Positions 8,865-18,836 of a stretch of 64,000 nt of DNA are shown here, in pieces. Within the stretch, counting starts at the first letter, position 1. Each line of letters starts with the position of its first letter. Source of the DNA: Prostheceraeus crozeri (lineage: Eukaryota > Platyhelminthes > Polycladida > Euryleptidae); NCBI GenBank assembly GCA_907163375.1, contig CAJQUW010003636.1, positions 186,001-250,000 on the forward strand, written 5' to 3'. The translations under genes and the position numbers were made by a program. Below the pieces are notes generated by a model. It was given only the letters and a program-made list of their open reading frames with translations. It was not told the DNA's origin and ran no database searches.

Positions 8865-11690
8865 TCACTCATTTTCAAATTATTTAGTGTCCATAACAGA
8901 CGTCGTTCTTCGTTCCTCCGTTCTCCGGTTCTTATTACAATTCTAAAGTGAGTTTCATTGTCATGTTCTGCTACTTTATAGGATATTCGGGAGTAGGAAC
9001 ATTATTAAGTTTTTATAACCAAATAGCTTTAAATATAGAAGCTTGGGTTTTTAGGATAGGAACACTTTATGTTATATTATTAACCATGTTTTTTTATTTT
9101 AATTTTTCATCCTATATTAAGTCACTGAGCGAGAGACATGAAATATATCAGTTTAAATGTAAGTGTATTTGAATCAACAAGATTTTCACAGTTTGTAAAT
9201 AAATAAAAAGATACCTAAATAAAGCCTTCATCCATTTTAAATATTCAGTCTGTCATCTGCTAACAGATGTATAAAATTCAAGCTTGTTTAATTAAACAAA
9301 TTGAGAAGTGGTTCAAATTTTCTAAATCTCATTTTCATTCTGTTATTATTTCGAAATTAAATAATGATTAATCAGCTGCTTCCAAATTTTATGTCTTTTT
9401 ATGAACAAACCCTTTTTCGAATAAATATCTAATTTTCGACTTTCGGTTTCAATTTCAACTTCAAATTTTATTTCTTCTTAAGATTTGTCAAATATTAATC
9501 TAGTACTTAATAAAGGTTTGAAGATGGTACATAAATGATTTCTCATTTAAAAAGAGATTAAATTATAATAAAATTTTTTTATCCTCTACAGAAATGGTTC
9601 GACAAGAAAGCATCGCACGGCAACGTCTCTTCTTCCATTTTCTGTGAGACTTGCCAACTGCCCGTTCGACATGCGAACAAAAGCGGGCATAAGGAAATGC
9701 TCCTTCCGAGAGGACTGCACCTACCTCTACTGCCTCACGTGTAAGAGGTATGAAAAGAGCGATGCAAAGGTGAATAGTGACTCCGCGAAAGCATTTATTA
9801 CCAAGCACACCCCTTGTGCTTCAACTAAATGGGAGAAAGGGGATTAACTTAACCTCCAAAGTTGAGAAGAAGAAGTTGGAGCGTCTTATTGGGAAGGATC
9901 GACCGACTGAAGGCGAGCTTTCCCAGTTGGATGAACCTGCTCCAAAGATAAGCCTCAAAAGTCGCGAGTTCCTAAGAGGAAAGTTCCTAAGTCTCGGAGT
10001 TCATCGATGAGACTTTTAGTGATTGTGAGGTGAGTGCCATCAATTCTACATGCTAGTTTCAACGGATAACTGGCTCACAGCAGAAAAATAAAAAAATACT
10101 ACTTCATTATGTATGAAATGATTATATGTTGTAAAACATTTCAGGATGTACTGATGCCCCCACCGAAGAGAGCCAAGGTGTTGGTTCAGAAGAAACTGTT
10201 CGCTAAAGATGTAAGTATTTATTGACTAATTTAATTATTTCTATACATAAAGTAAATCAACATTGCTTAAACATTTCAGAGTGAGCTACCTCACCCGACA
10301 AAGACTAATGAGGATGTAGTGGCCGAAAAATTGCGAAATGTAAGCATTTCAGTTATTTATTAGTTCTCAATGTGAAATTAAACATGAATTTTTCCTACTT
10401 TCAGCTGTTTCCCAGTGTTCAAAGCTGCCCGAAAATTCCGCGCTTATCTTCACCGAGGAGCAGACTACCTTCGAGTCCGTAAGTGTCATTACATAGGTCT
10501 CAGTCAACAATAACTGAAAATGCATCAAGTATTTTTAAAAACATACATACTTCGTCAATGAGTTGCAAACATGTCATCATATTTTCGTTGCAGTCTATGC
10601 GATCTCTGTCGCTGAAGAAGCATCACCGAAGCTTCTTGTCTACGCCGGCGACACCAACCTCGGTAGAGGACACTGAGGAGAAACCGTACTCAATTCGCGA
10701 GTCCTCGGAGGATTCGGACTCCTCAACCGAGGATGAAGCCACTACTTCAGCGACTTCATCTCCGACGTCCTCTTCCGACGAAGAGGATGATTCTGATGTA
10801 CATGTAAGTATATGACTGGTTAACTGCATGTGTACAGAATTGTTTTCATTAAAATTTATTTTAAAACACACTATTATTATTAATATATTCGTATACAATT
10901 GATTAATTCATCTTTCAGAATGATTCGGTGACTCCGAACAAGGCGAGTGGATCCGATCAAGAAACCGCAATCCAGCCGGAGGTAAGAGAAATTCACTTTT
11001 GTATCTCATCAATGGTAAAATGCTAAATAGATGATAAACAATTGTTTCTTTCGATTACAGGACTCCGCGATGTGTGCATCTCAGGAGGAGGTCTCGTTCA
11101 GCCACATCCGGGCTTCTCCGAGCTGGAGTGTGCGCCTTCCTTTATCGCCCATGATGACACTGGCTCCGTTATCTCCACTGCGTCCTTCCTCTTCGATCCC
11201 AGCCGCAGCTCCTTCCTCTCCGATCCCAGCCGCAGCTCCTTCCTCTCCGATCCCAACCGCAGATCCTTCCTCTCCGATCCCAGCCGCAGATCCTTCCCCT
11301 CACGCTGCTGCGCCCGCACCTCCAGCTGCTCTCCCTGTCCGACAGTATAATGTCGATCTCGACGCGACAGTAGAAGAAGACGTTGAGGTACAACTCCGTC
11401 GTTGCCAAGAGCGCCTAAAGGAGGTTGAGGCCCGCGAGGCTAAGTTGAAGGAGGACAATAGAGGTTTGATTGAGTCTCTAAGAAATATTACTCAATCAAA
11501 CCTCCTGTTGGCCTCCCAAGTAACCACCAGTCAACAGCATAACAAAGAGACGCTTGTGCACCTCGACTGTTCCCAAAATGGGATCAGAAGAGTGCGCCTT
11601 ACGAGGATGGACGATTTGGGTGGCTGTAGTGACAGCTGCAGTCACCTAAAACTCTATCATAGTGGTATTGTTAAATGTGTCAGACTGTAA
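8865..11690 (+). CDS. Multi-exon Polinton gene region: zinc-finger, acidic and coiled-coil segments
   Basis: Coding-quality stretches alternate with short AT-rich gaps edged by GTAAGT-type donors and TTTCAG-type acceptors (for example around 10210-10280, 10340-10405, 10804-10918 and 10982-11060), so this looks like an intron-bearing gene. Readable parts in order are a Cys/His-rich zinc-finger-like segment near 9640-9760, a basic stretch near 9860-10010, a Ser/Glu/Asp-rich acidic stretch near 10680-10800, a Pro/Ala/Ser tandem repeat (11183-11290) and a heptad-like coiled coil near 11380-11520. The position before the polymerase and the promoter style suggest an early regulatory or structural protein. 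Family not recognised. Whether it is whole cannot be judged by eye. Confidence 0.5.
11183..11290 (+). repeat. 27-bp coding minisatellite, four copies
   Basis: The unit TCCTTCCTCTCCGATCCCAG plus seven bases is repeated at 11183, 11210, 11237 and 11264 with one to three differences. Being a multiple of three it keeps frame and yields Ser-Ser-Pro-Ile-Pro-Ala-Ala-Ala-Pro-like repeats in the longest frame. Confidence 0.9.
11461..11504 (+). repeat. Perfect 15-bp inverted repeat inside the coiled-coil segment
   Basis: GAGGTTTGATTGAGT (11461-11475) and its exact complement ACTCAATCAAACCTC (11490-11504) enclose 14 bases. It lies in coding-quality sequence, where a perfect 15-bp stem is not expected by chance. 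Confidence 0.85.
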
Positions 11691-11826
11691 CTTATTTTCT
11701 TTAACTTCTATTTTCTTCTATTTTGAAAAAAAATAATTGTTTAAATTGTATGTGTTTTGTCTTTACAACAGATCGGAACATATGGTATTGGCTGGTGATG
11801 ACGCTGACGTCATTAGATGGTAGATG

Positions 11827-11834
11827 TATATAAG
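11827..11834 (+). promoter_or_regulatory. TATA box (TATATAAG) of the DNA polymerase gene
   Basis: It lies 32 bases before the polymerase ATG at 11866, implying a leader of only a few bases. It has the same core as at 4583 and, on the minus strand, at 24563 and 25821. Confidence 0.65.
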
Positions 11835-11865
11835 GGCTTGCTAATTTCAATCCTCATCAATAATC

Positions 11866-14800
11866 ATGGTTGTCTGTACCAAGTGTGGAAAAGTGTTCAC
11901 TCTCATAGGCAATTTGCAACGACATGAAAAATTTTGTAAGTTAGGAAAAACGTATCAATGTAGCAAGTGTCCATATAAGACGAATAGGATGGATAATCTT
12001 AAGAGGCATAAACTTGTATGCAATAATAAACCGAATGATAGCATAACAGAGTCAAATTCAAATAATCAAAATAGATCTACTTCTAAGCCAACAACCAGCG
12101 CTTCAACTAACATACAAAACTTTATGCAATACTGCTCTCGGTGTGGCAAAACGTATAACTCTATAAGTAGATTTCGACAGCATATGAATGTACATAACAC
12201 AAATAGTGAGATGAATATGCATAATAACTATGGAACTGTTAGTCTCAGTGAAAGCGCACTCAATGGCCATGCACGTGTGTATGATATCACGCCAACAACA
12301 CCTACTGTGGACATAACATCATTCTTAGAAAGCATGCGTTCCATGTTAGGGAATTTAGTGTCTGACTTACTAAGGAGCTATCAATTGCGCGGTCGTCTGA
12401 TTGCACAAATTCGTTATGTCCGTTCTAATCCTCAAGAAGAAGAAACTTTTCTCGCACACTTTACCTCATCATCCTCAAACTATATTTATGACTATGATGC
12501 TTGGTTTCAGGATCATCTAAATAGTCTAATAAATCATATTGAAGCCTTCACAAAAAAGGGTAGCAATTGGATTATAGATGATGTACAAAATATAGAGTTC
12601 AATGTAATAACAAGTCCAATACTGTCAGGTGGACAATCATTTCCTCTACCAAAGAAGTTAAAAAACTCTAAAGCTGTCATTAATGTTAATTCAAATGCAA
12701 ATGATTGCTTCCTATATGCAGTTTTATCAATATTGCATTATAATGAAGTACCTTATTCAAGGAATGAAGTAAAATCATATAGTGAGTGGACATCTGAGCT
12801 AAATATGGAAGGCATTTCCACACCAGTATCAATCAAAGATATTCCAAAATTTGAGAAAAATAATGATATTAAAATTAACATTCACTTTTATGAAAATGGA
12901 CTCAAAGGTGTTCGTTACAATAGTAACTTTACTGGTAGGCAAACGGTTAATATTTTGCTAATTCTAAACAATGGAGCAGCACACTATTGTGGAATTCCAA
13001 AGCTGTCAAGATTGTATAGGAGAACTTTAAAAAGACATAAATACTTCTGCGAAAGATGCACTCAGTCATTCACATATAAGACAACACTAGAACGACATTT
13101 CCAGTTTTGCATTCGAGGAAAAGCACAAATAGAAAAAATGCCGACAGATCTAAAAGTACTAACAAGTAGCATGGAATATCAACTAAGTCCTCCTTTAGTA
13201 ATTTATGCAGATATAGAGTGCTACATTGATAATAAAATACATAAACCTGCGGCTATTGGAGCTTATCATGTCTGGCATAATGCCCTTCAATCAAAATTTG
13301 AAAACAAGTATTACCTCTTTGAGGGAGAAAATTGCATTATTAGTTTCTTGCACCACTTAGAAACTGTAGCCCAAGACTTATATGACAACCAATGTGCAAC
13401 AACTAGGCAGCCAATGTCACTGTCAGCGGATGAAAAAGCACGCCACGAGAATGCAGAATGTTGCAACAAATGTAAATCAAAATTCAGCGATGAAGTCATA
13501 AAAGTTCGTGATCATGATCATATCACCGGACGATATAGGCAAACATTATGTAGGAAATGCAATCTCCGGTTAAGACTTAACAGACGGGAGCTCCCCATAT
13601 TTTTCCACAATTTTAAAAATTATGATAGCCACATCGTTTGCTATAAAGCGATTGGAAGAATGAAGTCTTGGAAATTAGATGTTGTAGCAGCAACTGCTGA
13701 AAAATATATAACTTTATCCGCCAGTGTCCCTGTAAATGAATACAAAGGGAAGACAGTATACTTTAAACTAAAATTCTTAGACTCATATCAATTTCTAAGT
13801 GCATCCTTGAGTGAATTAGCCAAGGGCTTGCAAACGTATGAGCATGTAGAGACATTAAGGGTAGAATTTCCACAATTAAGTGATAATGTTTTATATCAGA
13901 AGGGAGTGTTTCCATATTCATACTTCAAAAACTTAAACACGTTGACGGAAGACTGTCTACCACCACAATTTGAATTCTATAATGATCTTACTCGTGAGCA
14001 CTGTTCCGATAGTGAATATGAACACGCTAACAAGGCGTGGATTGAATTTAATTGTAGCACATTTGGTGATTACATGCTGGCATATCTGAAGTTAGATGTT
14101 TTATTGTTGGCAGACATATTTGAAGTGTTTAGAGCATTGAGTCAACGTGAGGATGAAGTCGACCCTGTACATTTTGTCAGTCTCCCACATCTTAGCTTTA
14201 CCTCAGCACTAAATTTCTCTTCCAATGATCCCCCACACTACATACAAGATGAAAATATGTACAATCTATTTGAACGAGGAATTAGAGGGGGTATGACTTT
14301 CACCAACATTCACCGAGCGCGTGCACGCATTGAAGAATTAGGAAATAATACACATGAAAGTCGACATTTGACCTACTTAGATGTTAATAACCTTTATGGT
14401 TCTTCACTCAGTAGAAATCTACCCCACTCAAATTTCAAATGGTTGAATGAAAGTGAATTAGATAATTTTTTAAATGAAGAAAATGTTCAAAATATAGATG
14501 ATGATGGTGAAATCGGCTACATTTTTGATTTAGATTTAGAGTATCCTGCAGCCATTCATGATGACACTGCCGATTTCCCATTAGCTCCAGAAATGCAGAT
14601 GATTGAAAAGAGAATGTTTTCACACTATATGAAAAATCTATATGAAAAAGTAAGACCAAATACACATTTTTCTTCTATCAAGAAACTTCTGCTCCATCAA
14701 TTTGATAGGGAAAATTATGTAGTCCACTATTCAATTTTAAAATTTTACTTGAGCATGGGCATGAGAATCAAGAAGATTCATAGTGGCATAAAATTCACAC

Positions 14801-15723
14801 AAAAGCCTTGGTTAAAAACATACATTGATATGAACTCTCAAAAGAGGGCTCAATCAAACACTGACTTCGAAAAGTCATTCTACAAATTGAAAAATAATTC
14901 TTTATATGGTAAAACAATGGAAAATGTAAGGAGAAGGAAAAAATTTAAACTAGTCAACAATGAGAAACAACTACTGAAATTGTCAAATCATCCTCTCTAT
15001 GTTCAACACAAAATATTTGATGAAGATCTGGTTGGTATGGAAATGTACAAACCTTCAATAGTTTTAAATAAATTAATATATGTTGGTCAAGCAGTACTTG
15101 ACTATAGTAAGTTGGAAATGTATCAATTATATTACAATGATCTAAAAGGATGTCCACTGATAAATAGAACGCGGCTTTGTGGAGGTGATACCGACAGTTT
15201 CTTCCTATGTTTATACACATCACCATCTGTCCGTCTGGAAGATATACTTCTATACTTCGGTGAAAAGTTTGACTCTTCAAACTATGACAGTCATCACCGA
15301 CTATACTCAACTACAAACAAAGCTAGATTAGGTTGTTTTAAGGATGAGTGTGCTGGAAAGTTGCTTGAGGAAATGATCCTACTAAAACCGAAAATGTATT
15401 CCATGAAATATCTAGACTCTACGAATCATAGCATCAAACGTGCAAAAGGAATTCAGAGAGCAGCAGTTAAAAAATTGAAACATGATGACTATAGGAGTGT
15501 CTATTATAGTGAGAATGATACAACTGAAGATATGACAATTATAAATTCAAAAAATCACATAGTTAGCACAAAATCATTTAGGAAGCGAGGTCTTTCACTT
15601 TGGGAGGATAAGCGCTGTTGGCTGGATAAAAATTTATCATTACCATATGGACACTATAGCCTAGGTCTTCCCCCACCGTCGAAGAGAAGGAGATGCCTTC
15701 CTGTCACAGGTGATGTAGAATAA
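11866..15723 (+). CDS. POLB: Protein-primed family B DNA polymerase of the Polinton (1285 aa)
   Basis: It replicates the element from a terminal protein primer. N-terminal C2H2/C2HC fingers lie at about residues 4-24, 32-52 and 89-110. An NDCF...HYCGI domain typical of Maverick polymerases (about 275-385) is followed by another Cys/His finger. The exonuclease motif YADIE is near 446. A CNKC...DHDHITG...CRKCN His-Me-finger (endonuclease VII-like) insert is near 530-565. ExoII HNFKNYDS is near 580 and ExoIII AYLKLD near 738. Polymerase motifs are DVNNLYG (about 838), NNSLYGKT (about 1009) and GGDTDS (about 1107). All motifs are present and the frame is open throughout, at the upper end of the family's length. 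A TATA box sits 32 bases before the ATG, and AATAAA follows just after the stop. Confidence 0.97.
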   Translation: MVVCTKCGKVFTLIGNLQRHEKFCKLGKTYQCSKCPYKTNRMDNLKRHKLVCNNKPNDSITESNSNNQNRSTSKPTTSASTNIQNFMQYCSRCGKTYNSISRFRQHMNVHNTNSEMNMHNNYGTVSLSESALNGHARVYDITPTTPTVDITSFLESMRSMLGNLVSDLLRSYQLRGRLIAQIRYVRSNPQEEETFLAHFTSSSSNYIYDYDAWFQDHLNSLINHIEAFTKKGSNWIIDDVQNIEFNVITSPILSGGQSFPLPKKLKNSKAVINVNSNANDCFLYAVLSILHYNEVPYSRNEVKSYSEWTSELNMEGISTPVSIKDIPKFEKNNDIKINIHFYENGLKGVRYNSNFTGRQTVNILLILNNGAAHYCGIPKLSRLYRRTLKRHKYFCERCTQSFTYKTTLERHFQFCIRGKAQIEKMPTDLKVLTSSMEYQLSPPLVIYADIECYIDNKIHKPAAIGAYHVWHNALQSKFENKYYLFEGENCIISFLHHLETVAQDLYDNQCATTRQPMSLSADEKARHENAECCNKCKSKFSDEVIKVRDHDHITGRYRQTLCRKCNLRLRLNRRELPIFFHNFKNYDSHIVCYKAIGRMKSWKLDVVAATAEKYITLSASVPVNEYKGKTVYFKLKFLDSYQFLSASLSELAKGLQTYEHVETLRVEFPQLSDNVLYQKGVFPYSYFKNLNTLTEDCLPPQFEFYNDLTREHCSDSEYEHANKAWIEFNCSTFGDYMLAYLKLDVLLLADIFEVFRALSQREDEVDPVHFVSLPHLSFTSALNFSSNDPPHYIQDENMYNLFERGIRGGMTFTNIHRARARIEELGNNTHESRHLTYLDVNNLYGSSLSRNLPHSNFKWLNESELDNFLNEENVQNIDDDGEIGYIFDLDLEYPAAIHDDTADFPLAPEMQMIEKRMFSHYMKNLYEKVRPNTHFSSIKKLLLHQFDRENYVVHYSILKFYLSMGMRIKKIHSGIKFTQKPWLKTYIDMNSQKRAQSNTDFEKSFYKLKNNSLYGKTMENVRRRKKFKLVNNEKQLLKLSNHPLYVQHKIFDEDLVGMEMYKPSIVLNKLIYVGQAVLDYSKLEMYQLYYNDLKGCPLINRTRLCGGDTDSFFLCLYTSPSVRLEDILLYFGEKFDSSNYDSHHRLYSTTNKARLGCFKDECAGKLLEEMILLKPKMYSMKYLDSTNHSIKRAKGIQRAAVKKLKHDDYRSVYYSENDTTEDMTIINSKNHIVSTKSFRKRGLSLWEDKRCWLDKNLSLPYGHYSLGLPPPSKRRRCLPVTGDVE

Positions 15724-15770
15724 GTCTAAATAAAAACAATATAATATTCCACTTGTAATAGATCTTGCGA

Positions 15771-15940
15771 TTGCTGCATCTTCCGACATGTAGCAACACT
15801 TACTAATACATAAGTAGTCTTACTAAAATTGAAATTTCTACATCTTTCCGATATGTAGAAATGATTACTAATAAATAGGTAGTCCTAATGTGAATGAATA
15901 TGTGAAGAATTTGTACTCAACATCATTCCGATATGTTGAG
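15771..15940 (+). ncRNA. Three covarying hairpin modules in the 3' region of the polymerase gene
   Basis: Hairpins lie at 15771-15796 (9-bp stem with one G-U, loop CTTCCGAC), 15834-15862 (10-bp perfect stem, loop CTTTCCGAT) and 15916-15940 (8-bp perfect stem, loop CATTCCGAT). Loops are alike while stem sequences differ by paired changes (CTACAT/ATGTAG against CAACAT/ATGTTG). The first two are followed by a shared TTACTAATA...AGTC segment. Conserved loop plus compensatory stems suggests RNA structure, perhaps a 3'-UTR protein-binding element. Confidence 0.6.
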
Positions 15941-16002
15941 CTAATAAAATAACAAACTTTAGGCAAACATTAAACTTAAATTTGAAACATAGCTTTCGGA
16001 AC

Positions 16003-16563
16003 ATGCCTCATTACATTAGAACATGGAAACTTAGTGACGTTCAAAACGTTCACATAACAAATTCTAAAAGAATAGCATTTCGTCATTCAATAGCAAATAG
16101 TGATCGAAAACATCGTGGCGTTTGCATTAGTATTGACTCATTGCCTTCACTGAAAGACTTTGCGGATCTCATTGACAACCATAAGACTCGGATCAAGATT
16201 CCTCTCGATGACAAGGTATGGATAAAGTGTGATTCATCAGTCAAACTATACGTCTGTTCACCAAAACGTGAAGATGTTGAATATCGATTTTTTCGTTTCA
16301 GTGACGTCACATGGGAAACCTTTACAAGGGAGATACTACCACAGATAACGTCATTCATTAAAGATGGAGGACATCAAACGGTTGGAAGTTGTAAATCGGA
16401 TGTTAACTACAAAAGCAAAGTCAAAACTCAATCTACAAGAGATCGAGAGGAATATACCCAACCGAAAACAATGGTTACTGATAAAACGCAAATTGAAGCC
16501 GACAACGAGCTTACATCTTGGAAGACCCTCAATGTTAACATGGAGGATTCAGAGGAAGGATAG
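16003..16563 (+). CDS. Polinton protein with PC4-like halves
   Basis: The open frame runs from 15982. I prefer the ATG at 16003 (MPHYIRTWKL), which suits the short leader, but the first ATG is possible. Residues around 25-65 (RIAFRHSI...KHRGVCISI...LKDFADLID) and around 75-125 (VWIKC...EYRFFRF...WETFTREILPQI) each resemble the beta-ridge and final helix of the PC4/Sub1 single-strand-binding fold: the IR.y...G..L...W..L pattern. PC4 proteins bind single-stranded DNA and act as transcription cofactors. The assignment is from pattern only and is tentative. The tail is polar and overlaps the next frame by 200 bases, so this gene's true end is unsure. Confidence 0.45.
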   Translation: MPHYIRTWKLSDVQNVHITNSKRIAFRHSIANSDRKHRGVCISIDSLPSLKDFADLIDNHKTRIKIPLDDKVWIKCDSSVKLYVCSPKREDVEYRFFRFSDVTWETFTREILPQITSFIKDGGHQTVGSCKSDVNYKSKVKTQSTRDREEYTQPKTMVTDKTQIEADNELTSWKTLNVNMEDSEEG

Positions 16564-16933
16564 ATCTCTCACTATCCTATTCTTTCCAAATGGAACAATC
16601 CAATGTATTGGAAGGGTCATGGAGGGTGATCTCTCATATCTACACTTAACTTTGGAACATTTACTTGGTGATTCATTATCTGATTGGAAAGTGAAGACAA
16701 TGACCGTGTTATGTGAATTACACTATCACTATGATTTCCGTAAAGTTACATCATCACATAATCTAACTTATGAAGTGGAGTTATTTCCAGCAGCTCAATT
16801 GACTAACTGGCATCCATATCATGTTCATGTGTTCCATAATGGAAAGATTGTGATAACCGGCATTAAAGACATAAGTGATGTGCCTCCCATCATATGTGAT
16901 TTGAAAAAATGTTTCATGAAAACCAAATTGTAG
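16364..16933 (+). CDS. TBP-like protein of the Polinton (two half-repeats)
   Basis: Two segments, SLTILFFPNGTIQCIGR (near residues 70-86) followed by helix TLEHLL, and HVHVFHNGKIVITG (near 152-166) followed by DLKKCF, repeat the core pattern of TATA-binding protein: hydrophobic strand, F..G.h.htG, then a helix. The two-fold repeat spaced by about 80 residues is what the TBP saddle requires. TBP-like proteins are known in several large DNA viruses; one here would suggest that the element directs its own late transcription. It overlaps the preceding frame. The first 60 residues look like low-information sequence, so the functional start may be later. Confidence 0.5.
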   Translation: MEDIKRLEVVNRMLTTKAKSKLNLQEIERNIPNRKQWLLIKRKLKPTTSLHLGRPSMLTWRIQRKDRSLTILFFPNGTIQCIGRVMEGDLSYLHLTLEHLLGDSLSDWKVKTMTVLCELHYHYDFRKVTSSHNLTYEVELFPAAQLTNWHPYHVHVFHNGKIVITGIKDISDVPPIICDLKKCFMKTKL

Positions 16934-16934
16934 A

Positions 16935-17016
16935 TTTTGTATATATGTGGATAGATAATGAAATGTGAACATGTTTTTTGTATATATGTGAATAGATAAT
17001 GAAATATGAGCATGTT
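16935..17016 (+). repeat. Tandem duplication of 41 bp between convergent genes
   Basis: TTTTGTATATATGTG-ATAGATAATGAAAT-TGA-CATG occurs twice in succession (16935-16975 and 16976-17016) with three differences. It occupies the gap where plus- and minus-strand genes meet and may hold their transcript ends. On the minus strand AATAAA (17082-17087) overlaps the protease stop codon. Confidence 0.75.
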
Positions 17017-17082
17017 TTTGTTTTCCTTATAAACCCTTGTTTTGGAAAAAAAGAGAGCAAGTTAATGATACAACATAAAACT

Positions 17083-17547
17083 TTATTTCAAAACTGTTTC
17101 AACATATTTAGTAAGAATTACATCATTTTTATCACAGTTTTTTGAAAATAGTTCTAAAGCACTTTTACAGTTATTTTTCAATGGTCTCTCGTTGACAAAA
17201 TAGAGTACATAGCCACCGCACATTAGAGATGTATTACTTTGAAGTGGGAACGATGTCACTTTCCTAACAGTCCAGGAAAACCTGTTCATCCATAATGCGA
17301 TATCATGTAAACGAGGTTGATTAAGAGAGTCAAAATATTCGGCAACTTTATAACGATTGATGTATACAGCAATCCAATGTTTTCCGGGAAGATTGTTGGT
17401 ATCCGTATTGATGATAAGTGAACAAGGATAGAAAGGAATTGAATCAGGTAAATTATCTCTAGAAAAGACATTGAGAAATATTGTCTTGGAGTAGGGATGA
17501 GCTTTCCTCATTTTCCTCAAGATTTCTATGTTGCTTAAGTTACTCAT
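17083..17547 (-). CDS. PRO: Adenain-type cysteine protease (capsid maturation), 154 aa
   Basis: A Ulp1/adenain-like C48/C5 protease that would process capsid proteins. The triad is visible: GKHWIAVYI supplies His (about residue 56), EYFDSLN supplies the acid (about 73), and FPLQS followed by LMCGGYVLYF supplies the oxyanion Gln and the nucleophile Cys (about 110). Length is normal for Polintons. Its ATG overlaps the stop of the capsid gene by four bases (ATGA type), consistent with linked expression. The frame is open throughout. Confidence 0.93.
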   Translation of the reverse strand: MSNLSNIEILRKMRKAHPYSKTIFLNVFSRDNLPDSIPFYPCSLIINTDTNNLPGKHWIAVYINRYKVAEYFDSLNQPRLHDIALWMNRFSWTVRKVTSFPLQSNTSLMCGGYVLYFVNERPLKNNCKSALELFSKNCDKNDVILTKYVETVLK

Positions 17548-18803
17548 CTCTGATAGCTGACAGTCACGTCTCTCATTCTTGTTATCTCAACTTTGCTATC
17601 ATAGATAGCATAAATGAGACAAGTAATTGTTTTCTTCAAAGGTGACTCAAATGATACCTCCAGTCGTAGATTTCCAGGCTTTGTAACTCCTACGCTTTCA
17701 CCACCTAGATCTGCATCTGCTGTGAGGTTGTACATAATGAAGAAGTAGCCATTCTTGTACATATCCATTGTAATTCCATTTGAATCGTCTGTATTAAACA
17801 TGTTGAGGGCGGTGAAAATAGAACCATATTCACGTGCGAATTTGCCATCTTTGAAATTAGGCTCATATGCTTTGCAAGATACAAATTTCCCATCCTGATA
17901 GAGTGCTAGTTTGCTAACATTAAAGTGTTGGAAATTGAATGGATTCTTTTCAAAAGCACCAATGAATGCCTCATTTTCCACAAATGTGATATACACCGCC
18001 TTTGGCATTGCAGTGGGAAAAAGATTTGGGTAGGCATGTGAGGATGATCCCGCACCAATTGTGAAGTTTGTCAACACACTGTGATTAACTGGATATATTG
18101 CATTGTTTTTCCTCAATCCTGTCGCATGCTCGTTGATGACTGACGGGTTCATTGTTACTCGCCTTACATTGAGCACGGCATTACTTATGTTGACTTGATA
18201 GTTTGTAGCTCCAAAAGCCATTAACGCGAACTCAGGATTTGCACGAATAAATTTTATTTGCATTTTAACCTGTGATAGCAGATATCTAGATTGACGAAGG
18301 AAATCAAGATAGACGGGTCCTTTCAAGTATAATTCCTTTGAATCCGCTGTTAAATCCATTCGTCTTTTCAACCCTGTATTTGAGACATCATCAAATTTCC
18401 CTTGCTGATCATCATACCACCCAGAAACTTGCAAGTGTGACTGTTTAGCTTGCTTTTGAAATTGAGTCATTGTATGTATATATGCTCCATATGGATATGC
18501 TCGATCCCCTCCTTCAATCTGTTTGTCATTCAATATTAGATACACATCTGAGAACAGACTGGCAATAGGAAGATTTGCTAATCCCACTTTATCCTTGGAT
18601 GAATCGATATTTGTACCATCAGTCTTCTTAATTTGTATACACAACTCTAAATCAATGGATTGACAGTCAATATAATCTTGAGGATTGGCAGGTATATCAA
18701 ACTGAATAGGCTGCTGGTTACCATCGATATTTGTTGTGGGGACTATGTCTACAATTGTTGAGGAGATGATGTCTGTCTGATGAGGGGAGAATCGAAGAAA
18801 CAC
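17544..18803 (-). CDS. MCP: Major capsid protein (double jelly-roll), 419 aa
   Basis: The protein matches the Polinton/adintovirus hexon family, often labelled F54H12.2-like in invertebrate genomes. Diagnostic segments are DYIDCQSIDLELCIQI, LANLPIASLFSDVYLILN, then YPYGAYIHTMTQF and SGWYDD. The family's known fold is two vertical jelly-rolls assembling into trimeric capsomers. The frame is open. Neighbours are the protease downstream and the basic core-type protein upstream, the usual Polinton order. Length is within the family's range, on the short side. Confidence 0.92.
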   Translation of the reverse strand: MFLRFSPHQTDIISSTIVDIVPTTNIDGNQQPIQFDIPANPQDYIDCQSIDLELCIQIKKTDGTNIDSSKDKVGLANLPIASLFSDVYLILNDKQIEGGDRAYPYGAYIHTMTQFQKQAKQSHLQVSGWYDDQQGKFDDVSNTGLKRRMDLTADSKELYLKGPVYLDFLRQSRYLLSQVKMQIKFIRANPEFALMAFGATNYQVNISNAVLNVRRVTMNPSVINEHATGLRKNNAIYPVNHSVLTNFTIGAGSSSHAYPNLFPTAMPKAVYITFVENEAFIGAFEKNPFNFQHFNVSKLALYQDGKFVSCKAYEPNFKDGKFAREYGSIFTALNMFNTDDSNGITMDMYKNGYFFIMYNLTADADLGGESVGVTKPGNLRLEVSFESPLKKTITCLIYAIYDSKVEITRMRDVTVSYQR

Positions 18804-18836
18804 AAAGCCGAATTGATACTCTGCATCGTATTAGCT

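Noticed and set aside
10623-11408. Antisense frames over the acidic and Pro/Ala-repeat regions
   Set aside because: Mirror images of low-complexity coding sequence; tandem repeats open all frames.
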